IMG/VR virus record: IMGVR_UViG_3300048597_000656
Location: 1 to 37,170 of that record
Strand: one strand, 5' to 3'
DNA length: 37,170 nucleotides
Source of the DNA: a virus
This document shows, one piece after another, positions 7,660 through 15,872 of the stretch (positions within the stretch are counted from its first letter, which is position 1; each line of letters begins with the position of its first letter). The position numbers and the translations under genes are program-made. A model generated the notes under the pieces. It did not search any database and had not been told where the DNA came from. It saw only the letters and a program-made list of their open reading frames with translations.

Positions 7660-8211
7660 TCGGGCGTCCTAGGATCCTTCGGAGGTCGGTTTCGACGTCG
7701 CCGGCGGGCGCCGGCTGTGCCGGAGCGCCGGACGCTTCGCGTTCGAGGTCGAGGAAGGCGGCCCACTCGGTGAGCTCGTCGCTGTCGAGGCGCTCGAGGA
7801 GATCACGGACCGTCATGCCCAGCCGCAGCGCGAGCGCGAACACGAAGCGCCGCCACGGCCGGGCCCTCAGTTTCCCTTGAGGTCCTCGATGTCCTTCGCG
7901 CCGATCCGGTTCAGCCGCTGCGCCACCTTCGCGACGCGGTCGAGCGCCGCCGACGACTTCGCGCTGAGGGCGTCGACGTCGTCTTTCGTGAACAGCGGCA
8001 CGCCGTCCTCGCCGATCACGCAGGCGGCGACCAGCTTCGCGCGTGCGTCCCGCATGATCGTCTCGGGGTCCTGGCCGGCCATCGAGGCCTCCCAGAGGTC
8101 CCGCTGCCGGCCGGACATCACGCTGACCAGCACCTCGCCGCCCCACTCCGGGACCTGCACCGTCTCGCGGCGGGTGTCGTCCGCCGCGAGGATCTGCGCG
8201 CGCGTCAGCAT
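7643..8211 (-). CDS. tail assembly chaperone G-T fusion made by -1 frameshift
   Basis: The G frame ends GGA AAC TGA. A slip back by one base at GGGAAAC lets ribosomes continue into an open frame encoding LRARPWRRFVFALALRLG and then MTVRDLLERLDSDELTEWAAF, ending at 7643. The fused product would be 189 residues. In lambda and many siphophages the G and G-T proteins, made by the same type of slip, chaperone the tape measure during tail assembly. The T part could also be made alone from the ATG at 7814-7816 (57 residues), but the open frame runs uninterrupted through the slip site. Confidence 0.8.
7867..8211 (-). CDS. tail assembly chaperone, G-like
   Basis: The 114-residue protein (MLTRAQILAADDTRRETVQV to DIEDLKGN) matches the general pattern of gpG/gp13-type chaperones. 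It has an N-terminal strand region with VQVPEWGGEVLVSVMSGRQRD and a helical C-terminus (SAKSSAALDRVAKVAQRLNR). It lies between the tail tube and tape measure genes, starts in a TGATG overlap with the tube gene, and ends immediately after a frameshift heptamer. It is the abundant, unshifted product. Confidence 0.85.
   Translation of the reverse strand: MLTRAQILAADDTRRETVQVPEWGGEVLVSVMSGRQRDLWEASMAGQDPETIMRDARAKLVAACVIGEDGVPLFTKDDVDALSAKSSAALDRVAKVAQRLNRIGAKDIEDLKGN
7870..7876 (-). promoter_or_regulatory. programmed -1 frameshift slippery site GGGAAAC
   Basis: On the minus strand the zero-frame codons read AAG GGA AAC TGA, so the heptamer G GGA AAC has the canonical X XXY YYZ form, directly before the stop. 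Lambda uses GGGAAAG at the same place. A GC-rich stretch that could fold follows, and an SD-like AAGGGA overlaps the site. Confidence 0.85.
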
Positions 8212-8843
8212 CACGCGAACCAGGCCGGCTCGCCGGTAATGCGCAGCTGACACTGCGAGGTCACCTTGTCGTCCGGACCGCCGACGTCCAGCGTGAACGA
8301 CTTCACCAGCGCCTGCAGCGCGGCGACCGTGCCGTCCGACAGCGTGATCGCGAACGTCCCGATCGACGCGGCGGCCTTCAGCGCGCGCAGCCGCGCCTGG
8401 CCGGCGTCGGTGATGAGGTTCATCCCGAGCGTCAGGTTGCCGAAGTCCTGCAGGCCGACGAGGAACTCCTTCGCGGTCGAGCGGAGGTGCGTCGTGTCGA
8501 TCTCCGACGCGGCGCCGTCGAAGCCCGAGACCGTGTTCACCTCGCCGACGTCGATCATCGTCTGCGGGGTGGCGACGCCGCCGGACGCCCACGTCGTGTA
8601 GTTCGTGGTGTCGACGCCCTTCAGTTCGAAGCTGTTCGCCGCCTGGTTCGCGACCACGAACGCCCGGCCGTTGAGCTCCGTCATGCCGACGACGCCGGTG
8701 ATCACCACGATGTCGCCGTTCGCGAGGCCGTGGGCGGTCGACGTGACGACGCCCGGGTTTGCCTTCGAGATGCCCGTGATCGTCTTCGCCGAGCCGGCCG
8801 CGCTCGCGACGCGCAGACGGGTGTTCTGACTCTTGATCGCCAT
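8211..8843 (-). CDS. major tail tube protein
   Basis: The 210-residue protein begins MAIKSQNTRLRVASAAG and includes a segment ITGISKANPGVVTSTAHGLANGDIV that resembles the FCCH-like beta domain found in some tail tube proteins. It then has tube-like motifs (TVSGFDGAASEIDTTHLRS, LVKSFTLDVGGPDDKV). Tube subunits form stacked hexameric rings around the tape measure. Its place between the tail terminator and the chaperone pair is diagnostic. The extra N-terminal domain may be exposed on the tail surface. Confidence 0.88.
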   Translation of the reverse strand: MAIKSQNTRLRVASAAGSAKTITGISKANPGVVTSTAHGLANGDIVVITGVVGMTELNGRAFVVANQAANSFELKGVDTTNYTTWASGGVATPQTMIDVGEVNTVSGFDGAASEIDTTHLRSTAKEFLVGLQDFGNLTLGMNLITDAGQARLRALKAAASIGTFAITLSDGTVAALQALVKSFTLDVGGPDDKVTSQCQLRITGEPAWFA

Positions 8844-8852
8844 TTCGCTACC

Positions 8853-9209
8853 TCACGTCCAGATCAGATATTCCTGCGTCACCCGGTAGAGCTCCGGATC
8901 GACGTCGGGCTCGTAGGAGTCCAGCTCCGTCTGCAACAGGTGCCCCGCGGCGACGAGCGCGTCGCGGCAGGCGTCCGCCAGCGTTCGCGCGGCCGCGTAG
9001 GTCGCCGCGTAGGCGTCCAGCTGCACGCGGTTCGCGTCGAGGTTGGCGTCGCCGCGCAGGTGGTTGGTCGGCGTCACGACGACGCGCTGCAGCGTCACGG
9101 CCGGCAACTGCAAGTCCTGCGCGCGCACCAGCGGCGAGATTCGCGTACCGACGAGCGCAGTGACGGGGGCCGCCGCGAGCAGCACGTCGCGGGCGGTCTT
9201 CACGGCCAT
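8853..9209 (-). CDS. tail completion/terminator protein, DUF3168-like
   Basis: The 118-residue protein shows the DUF3168 pattern: an N-terminal helix with LLAAAPVTALVGTRISPLV, a central PAVTLQRVVV strand, VQLDAYAATYAAARTLADACRDAL and a C-terminal beta segment YRVTQEYLIWT. Members cap the tail tube and join it to the head connector. The position right before the tube gene agrees with this. Confidence 0.82.
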   Translation of the reverse strand: MAVKTARDVLLAAAPVTALVGTRISPLVRAQDLQLPAVTLQRVVVTPTNHLRGDANLDANRVQLDAYAATYAAARTLADACRDALVAAGHLLQTELDSYEPDVDPELYRVTQEYLIWT

Positions 9210-9218
9210 CGGGACACC

Positions 9219-9761
9219 TCAGGTGAACGTCGCGCGGCCGGCCCGAACCGAGCCGCGCCAGGAGGCCTTGCGGCCGGCGACCTCGATCTCGCGGGCGAGT
9301 CGCTTCGTGATTGCGGACAGCGCCGCGCCCTTCTGGGATTCGAACGCTGGGCGAAGGAACGGCCGGGCCGGGACGGCGCGGACGGTCTTCCCGAAGAACC
9401 CTTTCCCGGGCTTGCCGAGCGAGCGCGTCCCGCGGCCGGCGTCGACCTGGCCGCGGCCGAACTCGATCCAGCGCCAGTAGTAGGCGTCCCGCCCGGACTT
9501 CTGAAACCGCTTGCCGCTGCGAACGGTGACCATCCGCTCCTCGCGGATCCCGTTCGAGCGCTTCTTGTCGCGCGTCGCGTAGATCGCTCGCTTCAGCGTG
9601 CCGGTCTTCTTCGGCACGTTCGCGCGCGCGGCGCGCAGCACCGGCGCGGAGCCCGCGGCGAGCGCCTTCTGCAGCACCTGGCCCTGCATGTGTGCGGGGA
9701 CGGTGCGCAGGAGGGCCTCGCGGAGCTCGCGGAGGCCTTCGACCTTGACGACCTCAGCCAT
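9219..9761 (-). CDS. HK97 gp10-like head-tail morphogenesis protein
   Basis: The 180-residue protein begins with MAEVVKVEGLRELREALL and has the HK97 gp10 pattern: VLRAARANVPKKTGTLKRAI, an aromatic YYWRWIEFGRG segment and VPARPFLRPAFES. It contains a basic insertion (TRDKKRSNGIREERM) of the kind often seen in this family. It probably acts at the head-tail junction. Start overlaps the end of the preceding small gene by 8 bases. Confidence 0.85.
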   Translation of the reverse strand: MAEVVKVEGLRELREALLRTVPAHMQGQVLQKALAAGSAPVLRAARANVPKKTGTLKRAIYATRDKKRSNGIREERMVTVRSGKRFQKSGRDAYYWRWIEFGRGQVDAGRGTRSLGKPGKGFFGKTVRAVPARPFLRPAFESQKGAALSAITKRLAREIEVAGRKASWRGSVRAGRATFT

Positions 9762-9942
9762 CTGCGGGGACCTCGACCGGACCGGTGATCGTGGCGCCCT
9801 CGACGTACAGCTTCAGCGTCAGTTCGTTCAGGCCGCCGGTCTGCGTCGAGAAGTCGATTGCCGTGACCGCCTTCACCTCGACGTCGTCGAGGAAGACCTT
9901 TCCCCGGCCGTGACCGGTCATCTCGATCCGAACGTTGTGCAT
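9754..9942 (-). CDS. small beta-rich protein in head-tail connector cluster
   Basis: A 62-residue protein (starts MHNVRIEMTGHGRGKVFLDD) made almost entirely of predicted beta strands, with FSTQTGGLNELTLKLYV near its end. I recall similar short proteins between head closure and gp10 genes in other phages, without an assigned role. The ATG is in a TGATG overlap with the head closure gene. It could be a minor connector or decoration protein. Confidence 0.7.
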   Translation of the reverse strand: MHNVRIEMTGHGRGKVFLDDVEVKAVTAIDFSTQTGGLNELTLKLYVEGATITGPVEVPADG

Positions 9943-10259
9943 CACGGCACCTTCGCGCTGCAGATCAGCTGCAGGCCGGCGCGGCGGCCGATCTCGCTGA
10001 CCTGCTGGATGTCGTAGGTCACGCCCTCGCAGAGCAGCCGGTGCAGGACCGTGACGCCGGCGCGGTACCGGATGTCGAACACGGTGGAGACGTCGGCGTT
10101 CTCGGCCTGCGCGGCGAAGTACTCGCGGCCGCGGAGGTCGCGCTTGGCGGCCCACACGGTCGCGACGTCGGACCAGGCTTCGATCTGCTGTCCCTGAGCG
10201 TCCGGCGCGAGCGCGCGGGACTGGATCGTCACGCGGCGGTCGAGGCGCGGCGCTTTCAC
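9942..10259 (-). CDS. head closure protein, SPP1 gp16/HK97 gp9-like
   Basis: The 105-residue protein has the head closure pattern: PRLDRRVTIQSRA at the start, an EAWSDVATVWAAKRDLRGREYF core and a C-terminal GVTYDIQQVSEIGRRAGLQLIC. The core pattern W-x-x-V-A-x-V-W-A is characteristic. It would seal the connector after DNA packaging. It starts at GTG (10257-10259) overlapping the upstream stop as GTGA. Confidence 0.85.
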   Translation of the reverse strand: MKAPRLDRRVTIQSRALAPDAQGQQIEAWSDVATVWAAKRDLRGREYFAAQAENADVSTVFDIRYRAGVTVLHRLLCEGVTYDIQQVSEIGRRAGLQLICSAKVP

Positions 10260-10804
10260 AGCCAGCGCGCGCGTTGCCGATCGAGCAGCCTCATTGCGGC
10301 CTTCTCGTCGTCGGCGTTCGCGTCCAGATAGAAGCGAGTCAGCAGCGCCACCGCCATGCGAAGTGGCTCCGGAACCGAGGCCTGGTCATAGCCAGCCACG
10401 AATAGCACCTTCACGGCGCCCGGCCGAGCAGCTGCCGCCGGCCAAGAAGCGCCCGGGGCCAGCACAACCCGCGCAGGCGTGGTCGTTCCGTCGAGCACGT
10501 AGTTCGGGCCCGGGACCGTCTGCTCGGCGCCTGCGGAATCTGTGTACGTGATGCTCGTCACCGAAGCGACGGGCGCCAGCGGCAACTCAAACGATCCGGC
10601 CGGGAACGCGTCGAGCGTCATTCGCCACGTCTGTGTAAGGAGCGCTCGGCCCGTGATCAGTTCGACGTCTTGACGCGCGGTCAGGATGTAGCCGGCGATC
10701 TCAGCGTCACGGTCAGCCGTGTCGACCTTGCAAACGCTCTTAGCAAACGCGAGCGGCACGGGCTCCTGCGTCGGGCCGCTGACCAGCTGCAGGCCGTAGT
10801 TCAT
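10256..10804 (-). CDS. head-tail connector protein, gp6-like
   Basis: The 182-residue protein has the typical N-terminal region GPTQEPVPLAFAKSVCKVD followed by DAEIAGYILTARQDVELITG and a hydrophobic segment LPLAPVASVTSITYTD, the pattern of phage gp6-like/phiE125 gp8-like connectors. The C-terminal helix RMAVALLTRFYLDANAD is also family-like. It forms a ring below the portal. The ATG at 10802-10804 was chosen because the longer frame upstream reads Arg/Pro-rich shadow sequence. Confidence 0.85.
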   Translation of the reverse strand: MNYGLQLVSGPTQEPVPLAFAKSVCKVDTADRDAEIAGYILTARQDVELITGRALLTQTWRMTLDAFPAGSFELPLAPVASVTSITYTDSAGAEQTVPGPNYVLDGTTTPARVVLAPGASWPAAAARPGAVKVLFVAGYDQASVPEPLRMAVALLTRFYLDANADDEKAAMRLLDRQRARWL

Positions 10805-10805
10805 G

Positions 10806-10991
10806 TCACTTGTTCTCGGGGGCGCCCTTGCGCGCCTTCGTCGCCGGGGCCGGCGCCGCGGGCACCGAGGCCCAGCCGGCACCGAGCGCGATCTCGGCGA
10901 CCGCGTCGTCGACCTCGGCCTCGCCGACGTCGTGCGTGTGCTGTACGCCGTCCAGCTTCAGGCTGAACGGACGGAGTACGGTGATCTTCAT
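10806..10991 (-). CDS. small protein after the capsid gene
   Basis: A 61-residue protein with a short beta-rich beginning (MKITVLRPFSLKLDGVQHTH), an acidic helix (EAEVDDAVAEIAL) and an Ala/Pro/Lys-rich tail. Short proteins of this layout are frequent next to connector genes in HK97-like phages, but I know no function. A terminator-like hairpin separates it from the capsid gene. Confidence 0.65.
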   Translation of the reverse strand: MKITVLRPFSLKLDGVQHTHDVGEAEVDDAVAEIALGAGWASVPAAPAPATKARKGAPENK

Positions 10992-11008
10992 GGAACCCTC
11001 GAAAGAGA

Positions 11009-11030
11009 CGGGGCGCCCGAAGGCGCCCCG
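11009..11030 (-). terminator. UUCG-loop hairpin after the major capsid gene
   Basis: Read on the minus strand this is a perfect 9-bp stem, CGGGGCGCC with GGCGCCCCG, closed by a UUCG tetraloop and followed by UCUCUUUC. It lies between the capsid stop (11047) and the next start (10991). It probably terminates part of the transcripts or protects the 3' end of the capsid message, raising capsid yield over downstream genes. Confidence 0.65.
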
Positions 11031-11046
11031 CTCGTTGACGGACGGA

Positions 11047-12255
11047 TCAGACCGCGAACTGAACGAGCTTGATGGCCTCGGAGTCCAGCAGCATCCCGCC
11101 GACGCGCTTCGTCGCGTAGAAGTTGATGTTCGGCTTGTTCGTGTACGGGTCCCGCAGGGTGCGGATGCCGACGCGATCGACCACGCAGTAGCCCGCGCGG
11201 AAGTTGCCGAACGCGATCGACAGCGACGACGCCGCCTTCGCGGGCATGTCCTCGGCCTCGACGACCGGGTAGCCGAGCAGGGTCGACGGCTGGCCCGCCG
11301 CCAGGCCCGGCGCCCACAGGTACTGGCCGGTCGTGTCCTTGAAGCCGCGGACCTCGCCGAGCAGCGCCTTGCTCATCATCCACGCCGCGCCGGTCCGGTG
11401 ACCCGCCTTCAGCTTGTAGATCGCCGTCAGCAGGATGTCGCCCTTGTTCGACGCCGCGAAGTCGCCGGCGACGCCGGTGTTCACGCGCTGCAGAGTGCCG
11501 AACGCACGCGCGCCGTCGTCCGTGGCGGCCGTCGTGTACGTCAGAAAGCCCTTCGGCTTGTTCGTGCCGTCGCCGGTCAGGAACGCCGCGCCCTCGGCGC
11601 GCGCGAACTCGTCACCGATCGACGACGCGAGCCACGCCTCGGCGTCGAAGAACATGTCGTCGAGCGACTGCTGCGACGCCACCGCGTTCGCATACACCTC
11701 GCCCATCGAGGCCGCGGCCTCGAAGAGCTGCGGCGTGTTCGTGACCGGACGCACCGCCGTCTCACCGACCCAGCCCGAGGCCGCGCCTCGCACGTCGAGC
11801 AGTCGCTTGTAGTCGCTGGTCGACACCTGAACCACGGTCGCCGCCGAGCGCATCGGCGAGATGTCGAGCAGGCGCTGCTGCACCTGGCTCGCGATCTCTT
11901 CCGGCAGCGCGAAGCCGCCGTCGGCCGCGACGCCGAGCGACAGCGCCTTGACCTCGATGTCCTTCAGGCCCGTCTCGACGCCCTTGCGCAGGAAGGCACC
12001 GAACGCCTTCTTGTGCTCGGCCTTCGCCTCGTTGCCCGGCTTGCCCGCGTCGCCGCCGGCCGCCGCGATGCGGTTGGCCTTCTGCGACGCCTCGTCGGCC
12101 CGCTTCTTGGCCGCCTCGGCCGCGTCGACGGCCGCGTTGACCTTCTCGAGCAGTTCCTTGCGCTCGGCCTCGTTGCGCGACTTCGTGTCGCGGTCCGCGG
12201 CCTGGAAGTCGGCCCACGCCTTGCCCAGGCCCTCGATCGTTTCCTTGAGTTCCAT
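11047..12255 (-). CDS. HK97-type major capsid protein
   Basis: The 402-residue protein has an N-terminal charged coiled-coil delta domain (about residues 1-100), then EVKALSLGVAADGGFALP, where the mature protein probably begins near residue 104. The HK97 core follows: QVSTSDYKRLLDVRGAASGWVGE, an E-loop-like region, a helix with DEFARAEGAAFLTGDGTNKPKG, and the C-terminal FGNFRAGYCVVDRVGIRTLRDPY. About 415 copies would build a T=7 shell. Start ATG at 12253-12255; the neighbouring protease would remove the delta domain. Confidence 0.95.
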   Translation of the reverse strand: MELKETIEGLGKAWADFQAADRDTKSRNEAERKELLEKVNAAVDAAEAAKKRADEASQKANRIAAAGGDAGKPGNEAKAEHKKAFGAFLRKGVETGLKDIEVKALSLGVAADGGFALPEEIASQVQQRLLDISPMRSAATVVQVSTSDYKRLLDVRGAASGWVGETAVRPVTNTPQLFEAAASMGEVYANAVASQQSLDDMFFDAEAWLASSIGDEFARAEGAAFLTGDGTNKPKGFLTYTTAATDDGARAFGTLQRVNTGVAGDFAASNKGDILLTAIYKLKAGHRTGAAWMMSKALLGEVRGFKDTTGQYLWAPGLAAGQPSTLLGYPVVEAEDMPAKAASSLSIAFGNFRAGYCVVDRVGIRTLRDPYTNKPNINFYATKRVGGMLLDSEAIKLVQFAV

Positions 12256-12260
12256 TTCGA

Positions 12261-12902
12261 TTACCTCGTCTGCGGGAAGTTGAGAAGCGCCTTCAGCGGC
12301 GCGTGCAGTTCGTCGGGGATCTCCGGGCCGCCGTCTCGGCAGCGCAGGCCCCGGAAGCCTTCGGCGATGAACGCCTTGGCCTCCTTCCTCGAAAATCCAG
12401 CGTCCCGCAGGATTTCCTCGATCTCGCGCTCGGTCATCTCCGCGGCCTTCACGCCGCTGATCCGAGCCTTGTCGTTCGCCGGGAACGTGACCGGGGAGAC
12501 TTCCCACAGGTTTACGTCCGTCAGCGTCCGGATGTCCTTGGACTGGTCGTACTCGAACTTCACGGTCGAGTAGCCGATCGACAGGCCGGTGAGCGCGCCC
12601 ATCTTGACCAGCGTCAGCGCCTCGCGACCGCGCTGCGTGTCGGCCAGCTGGCCGCGCACGAACAGCCCCTTCGCGTCCTCGCGCATCGTCTGCCACACTC
12701 CGATCGGCTCGTCGGGGTTGTGCTGCCACAGCATCGCGGGCATCCGGCTCTTCTCGGCCTCGCCGAGCGTCCGCGAGAACGCGCCCTTCGCGACGATGTC
12801 GCCGTAGGAATCTACGTTGCCGAAGATCGAGCCGTAACCCTCGATCACGCCCTGCTCGTCGGCCTTCAGTTCGGCGTGGACGCGGAGCTGCTTAACTTCC
12901 AT
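12261..12902 (-). CDS. HK97-family prohead protease (peptidase S78)
   Basis: The 213-residue protein has IEGYGSIFGNVDSYGDIVAKGAF, the histidine motif MLWQHNPDEPIG (His61) and the serine motif GALTGLSIGY (Ser108), matching the S78 prohead protease family. It cleaves the scaffold-like delta domain of the capsid protein and itself during maturation. The C-terminus ends in a helical region with EIEEILRDAGFSRKEAKAFI. It sits between portal and capsid genes as in HK97. Confidence 0.93.
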   Translation of the reverse strand: MEVKQLRVHAELKADEQGVIEGYGSIFGNVDSYGDIVAKGAFSRTLGEAEKSRMPAMLWQHNPDEPIGVWQTMREDAKGLFVRGQLADTQRGREALTLVKMGALTGLSIGYSTVKFEYDQSKDIRTLTDVNLWEVSPVTFPANDKARISGVKAAEMTEREIEEILRDAGFSRKEAKAFIAEGFRGLRCRDGGPEIPDELHAPLKALLNFPQTR

Positions 12903-14127
12903 CGGTCGTGTCTCCTGCCGGCGGCGCGGCGGGCGGTTCGGCCGGCGCCGGCGGCGTGCCGGCGCGGACCATGTTCAGCGGCTGCAGGTACTCGTCGCCG
13001 TCGTCGACGGGGTTCAGGTTCTCCAGCGAGCGGATGTCGTTCGCCGACAGCCAGCCCCAGTTCCGGCCGACCGCATAGGCCTCGTACCGGCTCTTGATGT
13101 CGCCCCGCAGCAGCGCGTCGACGTTGAACTCCGGGAAGTACGTCTGCGGCGCGACGATCAGTGCCTTCGACAGCGCCTGCTCCCACCGCACCAACCACGG
13201 CCGGATGCAGTGGGTAACGAAGTCGATGCCCATGTGCTCGATGTTCGAGAACGTCGCGCGGTCGAGGTCGCCGATCAGGTGCGGCGGCACGCGGAAGATG
13301 CCGCTGATCTCCGAGCGCGTAAACTTGCGCGTTTCCAGGAACTGCGAGTCGTCGGCTGTCATCGACAGCCGCTCGATCGTCATGCCTTCCTCGAGCACGG
13401 CCGTGCGGCGCGCGTTCGCGGATCCCGAGAACGCCGCGTCCCAACTTGCCTTCAGGTTCTTGGACGCCTCCGGGCCAAGCCGCGCCGGGTGCTTGATGAT
13501 CACGCCCGGCGTCGCGTCGTTCGCGAACAGGCGGCTCGCGTAGTCCTGCGTCGCGGACGCCACGCCGATCACCTCGCGCGCGTCGGACAGCACGCTGCGG
13601 CCGACGATGCCGTCGGACGACAGGCCGCGGACGTGCAGGATCTCCTCCTGCGGGAACGACACCGCCGCGCCGCTGGCGCCGGTGATGTCGTACACCAGCG
13701 ACATATCCGCGCGCTGCGTGACCTGCACCCGGTCGGGGTGGATCGGCAGCAGCTCGCGCACGATGCGGTCGCCGTCCCAACTGATGATCGCGTAGGCGTT
13801 GCCGCGCAGGCACAGGTGCGCCTGCATCATTTCGCGGAACTCGAACGCGGTCTGCCAGGGGTTCGGGTCTGAGTGCAACAGCCGGTACAGCGGATGCTCG
13901 GGGACCCGCTCCTTGCCATTTGGCAGTCGGCGGTACATGTGCAGCGGCAGGCTCGCGATCGTCTCGGCGATCACGCGCACACACGAGTACACCGCCGCGA
14001 CCCGCATCGCCGTTACCGTGGTCACGGCGGCGCCCGCCGCGGACGTGGAGCCGCGCAGGTACTGCTCGAGAAGATTCTCGGAGCTCACCACGGCCTTTCG
14101 GCTGAAGAGTCGGTCGAGTAGACCCAT
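12892..14127 (-). CDS. HK97-family portal protein
   Basis: The 411-residue protein starts MGLLDRLFSRKAVVSSENLL and has the HK97 portal pattern: VYSCVRVIAETIASLPLHMY, EHPLYRLLHSDPNPWQTAFEF, LRGNAYAIISWDG, and ISGIFRVPPHLIGDLDRATFSNIE. It ends in a Pro/Ala-rich tail. Twelve copies form the DNA entry channel where terminase docks. It starts in a TGATG overlap with the terminase gene and overlaps the protease start by 11 bases. Confidence 0.95.
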   Translation of the reverse strand: MGLLDRLFSRKAVVSSENLLEQYLRGSTSAAGAAVTTVTAMRVAAVYSCVRVIAETIASLPLHMYRRLPNGKERVPEHPLYRLLHSDPNPWQTAFEFREMMQAHLCLRGNAYAIISWDGDRIVRELLPIHPDRVQVTQRADMSLVYDITGASGAAVSFPQEEILHVRGLSSDGIVGRSVLSDAREVIGVASATQDYASRLFANDATPGVIIKHPARLGPEASKNLKASWDAAFSGSANARRTAVLEEGMTIERLSMTADDSQFLETRKFTRSEISGIFRVPPHLIGDLDRATFSNIEHMGIDFVTHCIRPWLVRWEQALSKALIVAPQTYFPEFNVDALLRGDIKSRYEAYAVGRNWGWLSANDIRSLENLNPVDDGDEYLQPLNMVRAGTPPAPAEPPAAPPAGDTTDGS

Positions 14128-15872
14128 CAGAGCACCGTGATTCCTCTTGATTCGTAGACGGACGGCCCGTCCGTGCCCAGCACCGCCCGCCCGAACGCCA
14201 TGAGCAGCGCGACCATGCCGTCGATCTTCTCGGCGCTGCGCTTCTTGTCCGGCGCGAGGTTCATGTTCGCGTCACTGCGCGGCACGAGGTTCGCGGCGTT
14301 CCAGAGCAGCACTGGGTCGCCGCCGTGCGCCAGCAGGCCGGCGGTGTAGGCCTCCTCGAGCGCCTTCATCGCCGGGTGATACGACTGCGGCCCCTGCCGG
14401 AACTGCACCAGTGTCAGCCCGGAGTCCGCGGCCTGCAGGTCATTGACGATCTGCGAGGCGTTCCACGGGTCGAACGCGACCTCGCGAGGCCTGAATCGCG
14501 CACAGTCGGCGAGGATATCGGCGCGGATCACGTCGTAATCCGTCACATCGCCCGGCGTGACCTGCACTCGGTTTTCTGCGATCCATGTCGCGTACGGCAC
14601 CGTCCCACGCTCGGTGCGCTGCGCAACGGCCGATTCCGGGACCCAGTACCGGCCCCAGGTGTACCAGCGGCCGTCGAGCCGCCACAGCAGCCGCCACGCC
14701 GTCATGTCGCGCGTGCTGGCGAGGTCGAACGCGGCCCAGCACGGCGCGCCCGCGAGCGCGTCCAGCGGCACCGGGCCGCCGCACCGCTTCCACTTGCGCA
14801 GGTCGATCCAGCCTTCCGCCGACGCCGCGGGCCGGTTAAGGCGCTTGATCCGGAACTCGGCCAGCGCGCCCGGCAGCGCCTTCGCCTCGGTCGCGTACTG
14901 GCGGAACTTGTCCAGCCCGATCGAGATGCCGAGCAGCGGGTTGGCCTTCACCCAGCGCCGCTCGTCGAAGTCGTCGTCCTCGTCGTCCAGCGCGTAGTAC
15001 AGCGCGAGGAAGTGGTCGGCCTCGATCACACCTTCGAGCACCTGGTGCGCGAACCGCCGCACCTCGGCCCACGGCCCCGGGTTCTCGTAACCCTCGGTCG
15101 TCGTGTACAGGAACAGCGGGTTCTTCCGAGCGCCCGCGGCGGACCGCAGCACGTCGTACAGGTCCCGGGTCTTGTGCGCGTGCAGCTCGTCGAACACGAG
15201 GCCCGACGGATTCAGGCCGTCCTGTGTCGACGCCTTCGCGTTGATCGGCTTGAACGTGCCTCCCGTCTCATACCGGGCGACCGCGTGCGCGAACGCCTCC
15301 AGCGAGAACGCCTCTCGTAGGTCTGCGTCCTTCTCGACCATGCGCTTCGCGACGTTGAACACGATGCGCGCCTGGTCGCCGGTCGTCGCCGCGGACAGGA
15401 TCTGCGGGCCGACCTCGTGCTCGCAGCAGTAGCAGTACAGCGCGATCGCCGCGGCGAGCGTCGACTTCGCGTTCTTGCGAGCCACCGCGTACAGCGCCGT
15501 CGTGAACCGTCGGGTGCCGTCTGCCGTCCTGAACCCGAACAGGTTGCAGACGAAGAACACCTGCGCCGGCGCCAACACGATCGTCGGAACGTCCCAGACG
15601 CCCTCGACGTGCGGTAGCCGTTCAATGAACGAGCAGGCATGGTTCGCCCGCGCCGCGCTCCAGACGAACGGCGGATTCCGCTTGCGCTGCGCCCGCTTCA
15701 GGTCCGCGAGGAACCGTTTCGCGGCGAGCCTGATCCACTTGCCGAACCGCTCGCCCTTCCGGTCGGCGACCGCCTCCTCGGCGTACGCGATTGCGACGAG
15801 GACGTAGTCGTCAGGCTCCCGCCGGCGGCTCCCTGAGCCCTGCGAACTTGTTGCCCGGCTTCTCGTTGCCAC
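14127..15872 (-). CDS. terL: terminase large subunit
   Basis: The 581-residue protein has the motor ATPase signature YAVARKNAKSTLAAAIAL (Walker A about residues 130-138) and SGLVFDELHAH (Walker B about 223-233), then TTTEGYENPGPW as coupling motif. The nuclease half has acidic motifs in FDLASTRDMTAW and near PDKKRSAEKIDGMVALLMA. It powers DNA packaging and cuts the genome. The chosen GTG start (15870-15872) overlaps the small subunit by 62 bases and has a GGGGA site; a start further inside would shorten only the basic N-terminus. Confidence 0.94.
   Translation of the reverse strand: MATRSRATSSQGSGSRRREPDDYVLVAIAYAEEAVADRKGERFGKWIRLAAKRFLADLKRAQRKRNPPFVWSAARANHACSFIERLPHVEGVWDVPTIVLAPAQVFFVCNLFGFRTADGTRRFTTALYAVARKNAKSTLAAAIALYCYCCEHEVGPQILSAATTGDQARIVFNVAKRMVEKDADLREAFSLEAFAHAVARYETGGTFKPINAKASTQDGLNPSGLVFDELHAHKTRDLYDVLRSAAGARKNPLFLYTTTEGYENPGPWAEVRRFAHQVLEGVIEADHFLALYYALDDEDDDFDERRWVKANPLLGISIGLDKFRQYATEAKALPGALAEFRIKRLNRPAASAEGWIDLRKWKRCGGPVPLDALAGAPCWAAFDLASTRDMTAWRLLWRLDGRWYTWGRYWVPESAVAQRTERGTVPYATWIAENRVQVTPGDVTDYDVIRADILADCARFRPREVAFDPWNASQIVNDLQAADSGLTLVQFRQGPQSYHPAMKALEEAYTAGLLAHGGDPVLLWNAANLVPRSDANMNLAPDKKRSAEKIDGMVALLMAFGRAVLGTDGPSVYESRGITVL

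Noticed and set aside
6097-7773. Long plus-strand open frames opposite the tape measure gene
   Set aside because: They read low-complexity Arg/Ala/Ser sequence, antisense to a clear tape measure protein; this is a common artefact of high GC content.
7643-7816. Separate stand-alone T gene starting at ATG 7814-7816
   Set aside because: The -1 frame is open through the slippery heptamer, so a frameshift fusion explains it better; independent initiation cannot be excluded.
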